Source: Candidatus Anstonella stagnisolia
Lineage (GTDB): Archaea > Micrarchaeota > Micrarchaeia > Anstonellales > Anstonellaceae
Assembly: GCA_902384585.1 (NCBI GenBank)
Contig: CABMCJ010000004.1
Location: forward strand, 572,086-636,085
Length of the DNA stretch: 64,000 bases
Direction: 5' to 3'
A program made the position numbers and the translations under genes. The notes under the pieces were generated by a model. It was not told the origin of the DNA. It saw only the letters and a program-made list of their open reading frames with translations, and ran no database searches. This document shows positions 54,247 through 62,950 of this stretch, piece after piece; positions within the stretch are counted from its first letter, which is position 1; every line of letters begins with the position of its first letter.

Positions 54247-55731
54247 ATGAAAATAACTGCTGAGAATGCCGCTGCATGCGACGTGTACGTGCAATTTTGC
54301 TTTGAGGGCCAGCCGGTTTCTGTGCCCGGGGAAGACGGGAAAATAGCAGATGCGGCAATTGCGAAAAAGGAATTCGAGGGGAAAGAGGGCACGCAGCTTC
54401 TAATAAGAAGCGCGCAGGGGAAACGCCTGCTTTTGGGGATGGGGAAGGAAAAGGAATTCGGGATTGACTCGCTGCGCGTGGGGGCTGCGAAGGCTGCGTG
54501 CTTTGCGCGGGAAACGAACGCAAAGAGCATGCGCTTCAAATATTCAAAAACTGCCGTGCTTGCTGCAAAGGGGGTGCGCGCATATGCTCAGGCGCTCACC
54601 GAAGGCACGCTTCTTTCCCTTTACAAATTTGACAAGTACAAGACAGGTGAAGAGGCACAAAAGCAGAAAGAGAAAAAAATGAGCGCGGTGTGCATAGAGT
54701 GCTCGCCTTCGGAAAAAGGGGAAGTGTGGAAGGCGATAGCGTATGCGTGCGCAGTGAGCGAGGCTGCGAATTTTGCAAGGGACGTGGGGAACGAGGCAGG
54801 GAATGACGCGCATCCAATGGAGATTGCGAAAAAAGTTTCAAAGATGGCAAAGGAGAACGGGATAAAATGCAGGGTGCTTGGGAAAAAGGAGTGCGAAAGG
54901 GAAGGGATGGGGCTGTACCTGGCAGTGAATGCCGGCTCTGCGCACGAGCCTGCGTTTGTTGTGCTGGAATATTCGCCCAAGGGCGCAAAGGGCACGGTGT
55001 GCCTTGTGGGAAAGGGGGTTACGTTTGATTCTGGAGGGATTTCGCTTAAGCCCTCAAGGGACATGGAAAAAATGAAGCACGACAAGTGTGGGGCTGCTGC
55101 TGTGTACGGGGCGGTTCTTGCGGCTGCAAAATTAAAGTTGCAGCTGCGCATAATAGGAATAACGCCCCTTGTGGAGAATTTGCCAAGCGGAAGCGCAACA
55201 AAGCCAGGGGACATTGTGAAGGCGATGAACGGGAAAACCGTTGAGATATTGAACACGGACGCGGAAGGGAGGCTTATACTTGCGGACGCGCTTTTGTATG
55301 CGCAAAAATACAAGCCAAGCGCGGTTGTGGACCTTGCGACGCTCACGGGCGCGGTTGCGGTTGCGCTGGGGCCGCATGCTGCCGGGGTGCTTGGGAACAA
55401 CGCAGGGCTGATTGCAAAAGTTAAGGAGGCGGGGGAAAACACTCACGAGAGGGTGTGGGAGCTGCCGCTTTGGAAGGAATATTTCGAGGTTACAAAGGGC
55501 GAGTTTGCGGACATTAAGAACATAGGGGACGGGGATGCTGGCACCATAGTTGCGGCTGCGTTCCTTGGAAGCTTTGTGGACGAGAAAACCCCGTGGGCGC
55601 ACATTGACATTGCGGCTACAGGGTATTCGTACAAGCCAAAAGGGTACAATATGCAAGTGGGGGCAACCGGGTTTGGGGTAAGGCTGCTTGCGCACATGCT
55701 AAGCGCATGGAAAAAATCCAAGAAGAAATAA
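54247..55731 (+). CDS. pepA: Leucyl aminopeptidase, M17 family
   Basis: This 494-residue cytoplasmic metallo-aminopeptidase removes N-terminal residues from peptides using two metal ions. The M17 signature NTDAEGRLILADAL and the metal-binding GKGVTFDSGGISLKP are intact, as is DKCGAAAVYGAV. The N-terminal macro-like domain takes the first 170 or so residues. The ATG at 54247 is preferred to the GTG at 54238. It converges with the RecA-like gene with a 1-nt gap. Peptide turnover fits with the proteolysis genes elsewhere in the window. Confidence 0.96.
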   Translation: MKITAENAAACDVYVQFCFEGQPVSVPGEDGKIADAAIAKKEFEGKEGTQLLIRSAQGKRLLLGMGKEKEFGIDSLRVGAAKAACFARETNAKSMRFKYSKTAVLAAKGVRAYAQALTEGTLLSLYKFDKYKTGEEAQKQKEKKMSAVCIECSPSEKGEVWKAIAYACAVSEAANFARDVGNEAGNDAHPMEIAKKVSKMAKENGIKCRVLGKKECEREGMGLYLAVNAGSAHEPAFVVLEYSPKGAKGTVCLVGKGVTFDSGGISLKPSRDMEKMKHDKCGAAAVYGAVLAAAKLKLQLRIIGITPLVENLPSGSATKPGDIVKAMNGKTVEILNTDAEGRLILADALLYAQKYKPSAVVDLATLTGAVAVALGPHAAGVLGNNAGLIAKVKEAGENTHERVWELPLWKEYFEVTKGEFADIKNIGDGDAGTIVAAAFLGSFVDEKTPWAHIDIAATGYSYKPKGYNMQVGATGFGVRLLAHMLSAWKKSKKK

Positions 55732-55732
55732 G

Positions 55733-56296
55733 CTATGCCTTTTGCAGTATGAAGCGCTTTTCCCCGCCGGAATCCACGTGCACCACGCGGTTCGCATGCG
55801 TCCCGATTTCGTCCATCTGCTCCTCCTGCTTTTCGCTTACGGAATAGAAAAGCACGCGGGTGCTGCAATTCTGCGCCTGCTTTGAAAGGCGGGAGACAAA
55901 TGCGGACACCGGGGCTTTCCCCTGGTATGCGAGCGCGCTTGTAAGGGAATCTATTACAATGTAATCAAAGCCGTTGTCAAAGAATTCGCTTATCACTGCG
56001 GAAAGCTCTGCAAGGGCGCCTGGGGAGCTTATGAAATAGCAGCCCGGGATTTTTGCGGCTGATGCTGTCCCTACGGTCTTTGAAATGCCGTCTATCACTA
56101 TTATGTTCTTTGTGTTCGCCCCGCTTCTTTCAAACATTTCCTTAAGGGATGCAAAGGTCTTGTTCAGGGACACGTAGCATACGGTATTTTTTGCGGAAAG
56201 GGTTGCGGCATGCGCAAGCACTATTTCGTTGTAGGTTTCAAAGGGGAGCACAAGAAGCAGGGCTTTCTGTTCTGCAAGCTCTTTTTTTATGTCCAT
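55733..56296 (-). CDS. RecA/KaiC-like protein without P-loop
   Basis: This 187-residue protein has the strand-helix order of a RecA/KaiC-type core. There is KALLLVLPFETYNEIV where a Walker A is expected, with no GxxxxGK(S/T), then NIIVIDGISKTVG and the Walker B-like FDYIVIDSLTSAL. Such degenerate KaiC-like proteins occur in archaea next to signalling genes. An alternative start at 56311 adds five residues. It follows the response regulator by 16 nt on the same strand, so the two probably form a signal-response pair. It is convergent with pepA. Confidence 0.7.
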   Translation of the reverse strand: MDIKKELAEQKALLLVLPFETYNEIVLAHAATLSAKNTVCYVSLNKTFASLKEMFERSGANTKNIIVIDGISKTVGTASAAKIPGCYFISSPGALAELSAVISEFFDNGFDYIVIDSLTSALAYQGKAPVSAFVSRLSKQAQNCSTRVLFYSVSEKQEEQMDEIGTHANRVVHVDSGGEKRFILQKA

Positions 56297-56312
56297 GAAA
56301 ACCAGCAGCATT

Positions 56313-56669
56313 TCAGCCTACGATTTTTTTCACTTTTGCAGCAAGCTCCTTTATGTCAAAGGGCTTTTGTATGAAATCCTTTATGTTCTTCTGCCCAAGC
56401 AGGCTCTCGCGCTCTGCCTCGGAAACGCGCACCACGCTCAGGTAGGAAATAGGGATGTCCTTTATCTGCGGCACAACGTCGCGCACCGGGGTGCCTGGCA
56501 TCATTATGTCAAGGAGTATTAAGTCGGGCTTCTGAGTTTTGAGCTTCTTGAGGCAATCGTCGCCGTTTATTGCAGTGATGACGTTGTAGCCGTTCCTTTC
56601 AAGCACCGTTTTCACGGATGAGCGGATATCCTCCTCGTCATCCACAACCATTATTGTTTTCTTTGCCAA
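56313..56669 (-). CDS. CheY-like response regulator receiver
   Basis: This 118-residue single receiver domain has the acidic pocket VVDDEED, the phospho-acceptor aspartate in LILLDIMMPG and the conserved lysine in FIQKPFD. There is no output domain, so it works by protein contact, probably with the adjacent RecA/KaiC-like protein. The start is likely TTG at 56669: a TATA-like TATAAAAAA lies about 45 bp upstream and a GGGTGG site 6 nt upstream. The in-frame ATG at 56708 would place the start between box and transcription start. No histidine kinase gene is in the window. Confidence 0.87.
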   Translation of the reverse strand: MAKKTIMVVDDEEDIRSSVKTVLERNGYNVITAINGDDCLKKLKTQKPDLILLDIMMPGTPVRDVVPQIKDIPISYLSVVRVSEAERESLLGQKNIKDFIQKPFDIKELAAKVKKIVG

Positions 56670-56710
56670 GCGCGCCACCCTTTGTTCCCTGCTGGGACTT
56701 CTGCGCATAG

Positions 56711-56721
56711 TTTTTTATATC
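56711..56721 (-). promoter_or_regulatory. TATA box of the response-regulator pair
   Basis: On the minus strand GATATAAAAAA. At a TATA-to-start distance of 25 bp, transcription begins near 56690, after the ATG at 56708, so translation must begin at TTG 56669. Confidence 0.5.
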
Positions 56722-56793
56722 TAAGGCACGGCTTGGGGGAATGTTTAAGGTCTTTTGCGCCCAAAGGATAGCGTGGGAGGACTTGGGCAGCTG

Positions 56794-57177
56794 ATGCGCA
56801 CTACCCCGTTTCGTAACGCCAGGGACGACCTCAACTTTTTAAGGCGCAGGTATCCGTTGGTTGAAGCGCCAGAAGTGCGTAAAATATATTTTCGGCACAG
56901 GAGGAGCCTGTCCGATGCCAGGGTAAAGGACTTTCTTCAGGTAATTGCGCTGAAGTGTGCGCGGGACGAATTGGATAAAATTGAAAAGGCGCAGGCGGCG
57001 GCAGTACGGGCGCCGATTGAAAGGCAGGAAGTGCGCGCGGCTGATTTTTCACGGGAAGATGATGCGCCAGGAGGGGCGCTGCGGCGCATCTCGGAGTTTG
57101 CCGCATCGCAGCTTGCAAAATGGTTTGGGCCCACGCGGGGAGGCAGCGCAAACGTTGCCCAGCCTGGCGAGGCTTAG
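56794..57177 (+). CDS. Small basic protein, unknown
   Basis: This 127-residue protein is basic at the N-terminus (RNARDDLNFLRRRYP) and helical, with a charged middle and an Ala/Gly-rich end (WFGPTRGG). The ATG at 56794 is about 12 nt after GGAGGA. Longer in-frame starts (TTG at 56755) exist. No domain is recognised. It ends 47 nt before the pilus-operon start. Confidence 0.55.
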   Translation: MRTTPFRNARDDLNFLRRRYPLVEAPEVRKIYFRHRRSLSDARVKDFLQVIALKCARDELDKIEKAQAAAVRAPIERQEVRAADFSREDDAPGGALRRISEFAASQLAKWFGPTRGGSANVAQPGEA

Positions 57178-57195
57178 TTCTCCGTTGAACTCACA

Positions 57196-57204
57196 TTTTT
57201 AAAG
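57196..57204 (+). promoter_or_regulatory. TATA box of the pilus-like operon
   Basis: TTTTTAAAG ends 20 bp before ATG 57225, so the large pilin-like protein would be translated from a nearly leaderless mRNA that continues through the minor-pilin and ATPase genes. Confidence 0.55.
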
Positions 57205-57224
57205 TATTCAAAAGAATTAGCCCC

Positions 57225-60086
57225 ATGAGAAGGGGGCAGGCATCGCTTGAGCAGCTTATCATCACTGGCATTGCCCTTTTCATTGTGGCAATGATATTCT
57301 ATTTCTCAATAAACTATGCAAGGGACTCCTCGCGCATTGCACAGGGAAAGGATGCAGTTGAAAAGCTTGCGAAAAGCGCGGACTACGTGCATGCGCTGGG
57401 GGAAGGCGCGAAAACAAGGGTGGACCTGTACATTCCTGAGGGAGTGGAATTCGTGAATGCGTCGGGGGGGCGGATACAGATGAGGATATCGCTCTCAAGC
57501 GGCGAGACAGACGTATTTGCAAACACGCAGGCTGCACTTGTGGGCGAGATACCAATAATTTCCGGCGCGAACCAGGTGAGCGTTGCCACAACAGCAAACG
57601 GGAACGTCATGTTCGGGGAAGATTACATTTCGTGCTCGCCAAGCTCGGTTGTGAGGAGCTTTGTGCAGGGGGGAAGCGGGAATGATTCTGTAGTGGTGGG
57701 CAACATTGCGGACTTCACGATTAGCGGCATTTCTGCAAATTTGAGCGGCGAAGCGGCCGGGCTTGTGAGCCTGGGAAGCTACGCAAGCTCGCTTGGGGCA
57801 GGGAATTCCACAAGCGTTCCGTTGGGATTTAGCATACCTTCCAACCAGGCAGTCGGGACTTATGGGGCAACACTTGTGGTGAGCGCAAGCAACTTCAGCG
57901 AATGCAGCACCCAAATCACGGTTTCTGTGAGCTCCTCTTTTGGCCCTGACACGCAGGGGCCGGTTGTAACTTCGGTCACGCATTTTCCGGCAAGCCCGAA
58001 CAATGCGACTGCAATCGTGGTGAATGCATCTGCCACTGAAGTGGGAGTCGGGAACGGCACTATTTCACTTTGCCAGCTCCAGATTGATGCGTCGGGAGTG
58101 TGGAACGACATGGGCGGCACATATGGGCAAACAACGGCCTCAACAACGTATTCGATTGGGCCCTTGGCAACAGGGGCACACAACGTGAGCGTTAGGTGTG
58201 TGGACTCGTCCGGAAACGTCGGAAATTTGAGCTCGGACTCGTTTGTCGTCATTGCAGCAGCCGAAACGCAGGGGCCGGTTGTAACGCTCATTGCAGTTTA
58301 TGACAGCCAGGCGGCAGCCAACGTAAGCACGACTGCGAATGAGAACACGGTTGGAACCGCGACGTGCCCTGCAGGCAAGCAGATATCGGTCTGGTCATCA
58401 GTATACGGCACCAACTGCCCGATCAACAATGCATCTACGTGCAGCAGCTGCACTATTGGGGCAGCAAGCTGCAGCGTGAACTTCTCCAACGCGGCATGCG
58501 GCTTTGACCCGTGCTTTGGGACGTTCAAGCAGGGGCAGATTAACCTCACGTGCAGCCCAAGCGGGCTGAACACTTCTACCGCGCTTACGCTGTATGCGAG
58601 CGCAAGCGATGCAAGCACGGGCGGAAGCAACATATCGCTGTGCGAATTCTCGCTTGATGGCGGGGCGTTCACTGCGATGAACGCTGTGGGAAGCGCATAC
58701 AACACTTCGGTTACGCAGAGCGCAAATTATTCCGTAGGGGCTGTTGCGGCAGGCACGCACAACGTGAGCGTGAGGTGCACGGATTCCTATGGGAACCTTG
58801 GGAATGCAAGCAGCTATTCCTTTAGCATAACGTTTGTGGATTCGCAGGGGCCTGTTGTCACGCTTATTTCAAGCGCTCCTGCAAATGCAACAACGCTCAC
58901 AAGCGTTGTTGTGAATGCGACTGCAAGCGACAATGCAACAGGAGGGAGCAACATTTCAATATGCCAGCTTAGGCTTGATGGTGGGAACTTCAGCAGCATG
59001 AATGCGAGTGGAACCGCGTACAATACCTCTGTTACGCAGAACGTTAGCTACACGCTTGGGCTGCTATCAGCCGGAACGCACAACGTGAGCATAAGGTGCA
59101 ACGACACAGCTGGCAACCAGGGCAATGCGACAAACTACACGTTCAATGTCACGTTCATTGACACAGTTGGGCCAATTGTGAGCCTGATAACAAGCACGCC
59201 ATCCAACGCAAGGACAGGGGATTCCGTGAGGATAAATGCAACAGGGAATGATACGGCTACGGGCGGAAGCAACATCACGATGTGCCAGCTGAGCCTGAAT
59301 GGGGGTGCGTTCGGCAACATGAACGTGTCGAGTGGCGCGTATAACACAAGCATTGTGCAGAACGTGAACTATGTGCTTGGGACGCTTGCGGCAGGGACGC
59401 ACAACGTGAGCGTGCGGTGCAATGACAGTGCAGGTAACATGGGCAACGCAAGCAACTATTCGTTCAACGTCAGGCAGCGCAAGGAGATTATATTTGTGAC
59501 ACTTGTGGCAGCCCAATCGGTTGATGAAGCAAGGTGGCTTAGCTGGATTGGAAACCACAGTTCAAATGCAAGCTTCAACTGGACAAGGGATGTTGTCACT
59601 ATAGCGAACGTTACGAACGGGGACGTTAACATGTCGGAATACCGCATAATTGCAATGGCGGAATACCCTGCGGCAGACGCAACGTATGATGCCCTTGTGA
59701 ATGCAAGCAGGAATGCAGGGCATTATATTGGAGTGTTTGGAGACGGGGTTGCAAACGGGGTTCCGCGGCTTGGTGCTGGCACTGGGGCGGGCGCGACTGC
59801 AAACAGGGCGGCACTCAACGTGCGCGCATCACATTATGTAACTGCAGGGTTTACGGTAGGCAATACGTACACGATACTCTCAAGCAGCCAGTCAATAAAC
59901 TACCATACGGCATTCAGCGGCACAAGCATATTGTCAATGGACAACAACTTCGGAAGGATAGTGGTGGGCAACAGCACGCGCTTTATCATGTACGGGCCAT
60001 CACGGCCTGACCTCTTTGTTGCAAACGGGGATACGTTCGGGGTGCGCGTGCTTGATTTCGCATTGAACAATTCAGTGCAGGGCTGA
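57225..60086 (+). CDS. Giant class III signal-peptide (pilin-like) protein with Ig-like repeats
   Basis: This 953-residue protein starts with RRGQASLEQLIITG, the archaeal class III signal peptide (QxSxExxxL, cleaved by the prepilin peptidase), and a hydrophobic pilin helix. After a roughly 100-residue pilin-like head it carries several Ig-like units of about 105 residues. Units open with QGPVVTLI or similar, and within each unit GGSNISxCQLxLDGG, YNTSVTQ and GTHNVSxRC recur. A conserved domain of about 200 residues (KEIIFVTLVAAQSVDEARW) closes it. Many N-glycosylation sites are present. It is first in an operon with minor pilins, and probably a tip adhesin or main surface pilus protein. Confidence 0.85.
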   Translation: MRRGQASLEQLIITGIALFIVAMIFYFSINYARDSSRIAQGKDAVEKLAKSADYVHALGEGAKTRVDLYIPEGVEFVNASGGRIQMRISLSSGETDVFANTQAALVGEIPIISGANQVSVATTANGNVMFGEDYISCSPSSVVRSFVQGGSGNDSVVVGNIADFTISGISANLSGEAAGLVSLGSYASSLGAGNSTSVPLGFSIPSNQAVGTYGATLVVSASNFSECSTQITVSVSSSFGPDTQGPVVTSVTHFPASPNNATAIVVNASATEVGVGNGTISLCQLQIDASGVWNDMGGTYGQTTASTTYSIGPLATGAHNVSVRCVDSSGNVGNLSSDSFVVIAAAETQGPVVTLIAVYDSQAAANVSTTANENTVGTATCPAGKQISVWSSVYGTNCPINNASTCSSCTIGAASCSVNFSNAACGFDPCFGTFKQGQINLTCSPSGLNTSTALTLYASASDASTGGSNISLCEFSLDGGAFTAMNAVGSAYNTSVTQSANYSVGAVAAGTHNVSVRCTDSYGNLGNASSYSFSITFVDSQGPVVTLISSAPANATTLTSVVVNATASDNATGGSNISICQLRLDGGNFSSMNASGTAYNTSVTQNVSYTLGLLSAGTHNVSIRCNDTAGNQGNATNYTFNVTFIDTVGPIVSLITSTPSNARTGDSVRINATGNDTATGGSNITMCQLSLNGGAFGNMNVSSGAYNTSIVQNVNYVLGTLAAGTHNVSVRCNDSAGNMGNASNYSFNVRQRKEIIFVTLVAAQSVDEARWLSWIGNHSSNASFNWTRDVVTIANVTNGDVNMSEYRIIAMAEYPAADATYDALVNASRNAGHYIGVFGDGVANGVPRLGAGTGAGATANRAALNVRASHYVTAGFTVGNTYTILSSSQSINYHTAFSGTSILSMDNNFGRIVVGNSTRFIMYGPSRPDLFVANGDTFGVRVLDFALNNSVQG

Positions 60087-60126
60087 TTTGTGGGACGCCG
60101 GCACAGTTGCGCGCAGGGTTGGTTTT

Positions 60127-60534
60127 ATGAAGGCACAAGCTGCATTTGAATTTTTGGTGCTTGCGGCACTCATACTTTTGCTTTTCACAATGAGCGTGGG
60201 CATTTATTTCATGGACATGCAGGAGGGAAGCGCGCTGAACGACAGCATGAAGGCGAACTCCGTGTGCATGGGGGTAGCATCTTCGCTTAATGCGCTTGCT
60301 GCAACGGGAGGGAATTCAAGCTACACTTTTGCGCTCCCTGAACTGATAAACGGGAAGAATTATACTGTGAGGATATCCGCTGCAGGCAGGGCTGCGCGCG
60401 TGGATTATGGGGAAGGGGGCGCAAGCTGCGCGCTGCAGTTTGCAAACGTAACAAATTCAACCGGAAGCACGCTCTTTGAGCTTGGAAAGAATGCGACAGT
60501 GAGGAACAATGGCGGGGTGTTTGTTGTTGGGTAG
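60127..60534 (+). CDS. Pilin-like protein
   Basis: This 135-residue protein begins with MKAQAAFEFLVLAALILLLF, a class III-like signal with one long hydrophobic helix, followed by a small polar domain with one or two NxS/T sites. Upstream in-frame codons (from GTG 60088) are not part of the signal. It lies 40 nt after the giant pilin and abuts the next pilin-like gene, so all share one transcript. It is probably a minor pilin. Confidence 0.75.
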   Translation: MKAQAAFEFLVLAALILLLFTMSVGIYFMDMQEGSALNDSMKANSVCMGVASSLNALAATGGNSSYTFALPELINGKNYTVRISAAGRAARVDYGEGGASCALQFANVTNSTGSTLFELGKNATVRNNGGVFVVG

Positions 60535-60535
60535 G

Positions 60536-61021
60536 GTGCAGGGCTGCAAAAAGGGGCAGGTAAACTCCATGGATGCGCTGCTTTCGGTAATGGTATTTGC
60601 AATGCTGCTTGTATTCCTTTTTGCATCCTGGATGGGAGGGGTGCTTTCAGCGAAAAATGCGGTCGGGAGGAACAGGATGGAATATGCAGCGCTCTCTGCA
60701 AGCGAGCTGCTCATGGAAAGCGGCGGGATGCCGCAGGGCTGGGAAACAAACTCCTCCGGTGTGCTCATGCTGGGGCTTGCGAACTCCCAAAATACGCTAA
60801 GCGCTGCAAAGGTTGCGAACTTTAGCGCGCTCCCGTATGAAACAAGCAGGGGGCTGCTTGGGACAGCAAGCGAATTTTATTTTGTGCTGCAAGAGCTGGA
60901 CGGCGGGACGCTTTATAGTGCGGGAAACTCCACGCTCTTGGGCAGCACAAAAGTCGCAATTGAGAGGTACGGGATGATGGGGAACAAAAAAGTCAGGATG
61001 AGGCTTGTGTTTTACCAATAA
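60536..61021 (+). CDS. Pilin-like protein
   Basis: This 161-residue protein starts at GTG right after the previous stop, with CKKGQVNSMDALLSV followed by a hydrophobic helix. This is a prepilin-like arrangement of positive residues then SxDxLL. The rest is polar and glycine-rich. A start inside the previous gene (ATG 60509) is possible but unlikely. It is one of three minor-pilin genes in a row. Confidence 0.7.
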   Translation: MQGCKKGQVNSMDALLSVMVFAMLLVFLFASWMGGVLSAKNAVGRNRMEYAALSASELLMESGGMPQGWETNSSGVLMLGLANSQNTLSAAKVANFSALPYETSRGLLGTASEFYFVLQELDGGTLYSAGNSTLLGSTKVAIERYGMMGNKKVRMRLVFYQ

Positions 61022-61032
61022 AGGGGTTTGGG

Positions 61033-61452
61033 ATGGGAAAAGGGTTTGCATTTTCAATTGATGCGCTTTTGGCAGTGCTCGTGCTCATTGCATTCCTTGC
61101 GGGAGTGTATTTCCTGTCTGCTGGGGGGGAAACGGACAATTTCACCCCGCTTCTTTTGAAAAAGCAGGCAGGGGATTTGCTTGCAATGCTGGATAGGAGC
61201 GGGGAGCTTTCAGGCATGAACCAGAGCGTTATTGGCGGGACGCTTAACCAGAGCGTGCAGACTGCATCGTGGAGCATGGAACTGAGGTATTACAATTATA
61301 CGAATGGGTTTGTGGAGGCGGGGAATGCGAGCTTTGGGGACAACTTGGCCCTTGCGGACGAAGTTGTGATGGCACAGAGGGAATTTATTGTGATGCAGAA
61401 TTCAAGCGTGAAGCATTACGGGATTGCAAAGTTGAAATTATGGGCAAAGTAA
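61033..61452 (+). CDS. Pilin-like protein
   Basis: This 139-residue protein starts with MGKGFAFSIDALLAVLVLIA, the same short basic start, SxDALL and hydrophobic helix as the previous gene, followed by a small outer domain. The parallel (SMDALLSV versus SIDALLAV) suggests that the two are related minor pilins. It overlaps the next gene by 13 nt. Confidence 0.75.
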   Translation: MGKGFAFSIDALLAVLVLIAFLAGVYFLSAGGETDNFTPLLLKKQAGDLLAMLDRSGELSGMNQSVIGGTLNQSVQTASWSMELRYYNYTNGFVEAGNASFGDNLALADEVVMAQREFIVMQNSSVKHYGIAKLKLWAK

Positions 61453-62285
61453 GCGGGAAGCACAAGGGGATTGCGATTACGGCAGCCGTGCTTTTGCTTT
61501 CAAGCGCGCTTTTGTACCTTATGCTGGCGGTTTCAACCTATTCGAATTCCCTCAAGGACAGCAATGCGCAGCTTGTGCAGATTGAGGAGCTTAATTCGCA
61601 GTTTGATTCCGTGGCGTACGGGCTGCGGGTGATTGAGCTTGGGGAAGCGATGAACATAAGCTATGCGGGCAGCAACATCACGTTCACTGAGAATACCACG
61701 AGGCTGCTGAACTATTCAAACGACGTCCGGAGGTGGGCGGTTTTTGCAGGTGCTTTTGCGCCTGCGAACGTTTCCATCAATGCAAGCGATGCAACACGCC
61801 CGAAACTGAATTTAAGGGGCAGGGGAATAGAAGTGGACAACGCGGTGGGCAGGATAACTTACACTCCGCAGAATTCGCAAGCCAGCGCAGGGAACGTGAG
61901 CGGATACGACGTTTCAATATGGGTTTCGCGCCCCACGCCAAGCCTGAACTGGACAAGCATGCAAAATGTCAGCCCTTCAAGCATTGATGCGATGTATTTC
62001 CATGTGGGGCTGCAGGGGACTAATGGGACTGTGTCGGACACAAGGTACCTTAATAAGAGCAGGTTCAGCGAGCTTAGGATGCAGGACTCGGGCAATGCAT
62101 CAATCATTGTTGTGCAGGCAGATTCTCCGGCGGCGCTTAAAATTTTCTACAACGCGGACATATATATAAAAACCGTGCTTCAGTTAAGTAGCAGTGGCGG
62201 GGCAATTGAGCTTGGGAATTCTGCATTGAACGTTTCTGTTGGCAATGCACACAAGATTGGGAGCGTGATTGTGGGTGAAAATTAG
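61440..62285 (+). CDS. Pilus-associated membrane protein
   Basis: This 281-residue protein has a basic start (MGKVSGKHKG), one hydrophobic helix (ITAAVLLLSSALLYLML) and a long outer region with about a dozen NxS/T sites. The class III motif itself is absent, so it may be an anchored assembly factor rather than a cleaved pilin. The start within the previous gene (13-nt overlap) is preferred because the helix follows it directly. The next gene overlaps its end by 11 nt. Confidence 0.7.
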   Translation: MGKVSGKHKGIAITAAVLLLSSALLYLMLAVSTYSNSLKDSNAQLVQIEELNSQFDSVAYGLRVIELGEAMNISYAGSNITFTENTTRLLNYSNDVRRWAVFAGAFAPANVSINASDATRPKLNLRGRGIEVDNAVGRITYTPQNSQASAGNVSGYDVSIWVSRPTPSLNWTSMQNVSPSSIDAMYFHVGLQGTNGTVSDTRYLNKSRFSELRMQDSGNASIIVVQADSPAALKIFYNADIYIKTVLQLSSSGGAIELGNSALNVSVGNAHKIGSVIVGEN

Positions 62286-62949
62286 GGAAATGATGCGCAG
62301 GGAGTTTGCCTCCTTCCAGTCTGACGACAGCCTCCAGCACGTTGCGTCTGTTTTTGCAAAGCAGCACTTCCGCTCAGCGCCTGTTTTTGAGGGAAAAGAA
62401 CTCGTTGGAATAGTGAGCGTTTCGGACTTGGTGCGGTATTTTGCGCCGAAAAAGTTTGCGCTTTTATGGAAGGGGAACAAGCAAACGCCCATAAAGGAGC
62501 TTAGGAAAACCACTGCCGGGCACCTTGTGAGAAAGCCGGAAGCAATATTGCAGGCAGGGCAGGAGCTCTCAGATGCGCTCCCGAAGCTTGTGAAAAACGC
62601 GGATTGCGTGCCTGTAATGGAAGGGGGCAAATGCGTTGGCATAGTCACGGGCGTGGACGTTGCGCAGTTCTTCCTTAAGGAATTTGCAAAGGACGAGTAC
62701 GCAAAAGGCGCTGCAAAAGAGGGGGCTGAAGAGGAAGGCGGGAAGCAGCGCGGCGCGCAGGCGGGAACTGAGATTGATGCGATTTACAAGATAGTGCGCA
62801 GGGAAAACGAGGTGCAGGCGGGAAAAATAGCAGAAGAGCTGGGGCTTACGGTCGGCACTGTGGAAAGGCTTGCTGACATACTCAAAAGGCACCACCTTGT
62901 GGAAGTGAAATATTCCTTCTTCAAGGGAGTGGTGCTGAGGAGGATTTGA
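62275..62949 (+). CDS. Two CBS domains plus winged helix
   Basis: This 224-residue cytoplasmic protein starts at GTG (overlap of 11 nt with the previous gene). Residues about 5-60 and 75-135 are two CBS domains (for example GKELVGIVSVSDLV and GKCVGIVTGVDVA), which sense adenine nucleotides. A charged linker leads to a winged helix (about 165-224, with AGKIAEELGLTVGTVERLADIL). It sits between pilus proteins and the secretion ATPase, so it probably ties pilus activity or expression to energy state. A direct DNA target is not visible. Confidence 0.82.
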   Translation: MKIREMMRREFASFQSDDSLQHVASVFAKQHFRSAPVFEGKELVGIVSVSDLVRYFAPKKFALLWKGNKQTPIKELRKTTAGHLVRKPEAILQAGQELSDALPKLVKNADCVPVMEGGKCVGIVTGVDVAQFFLKEFAKDEYAKGAAKEGAEEEGGKQRGAQAGTEIDAIYKIVRRENEVQAGKIAEELGLTVGTVERLADILKRHHLVEVKYSFFKGVVLRRI

Positions 62950-62950
62950 T

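Noticed and set aside
57900-59480. Possible CRISPR-like or tandem DNA repeats
   Set aside because: The repetition is at protein level (Ig-like units with drifted DNA), without short identical repeats and unique spacers. No CRISPR array or cas gene is seen in the window.
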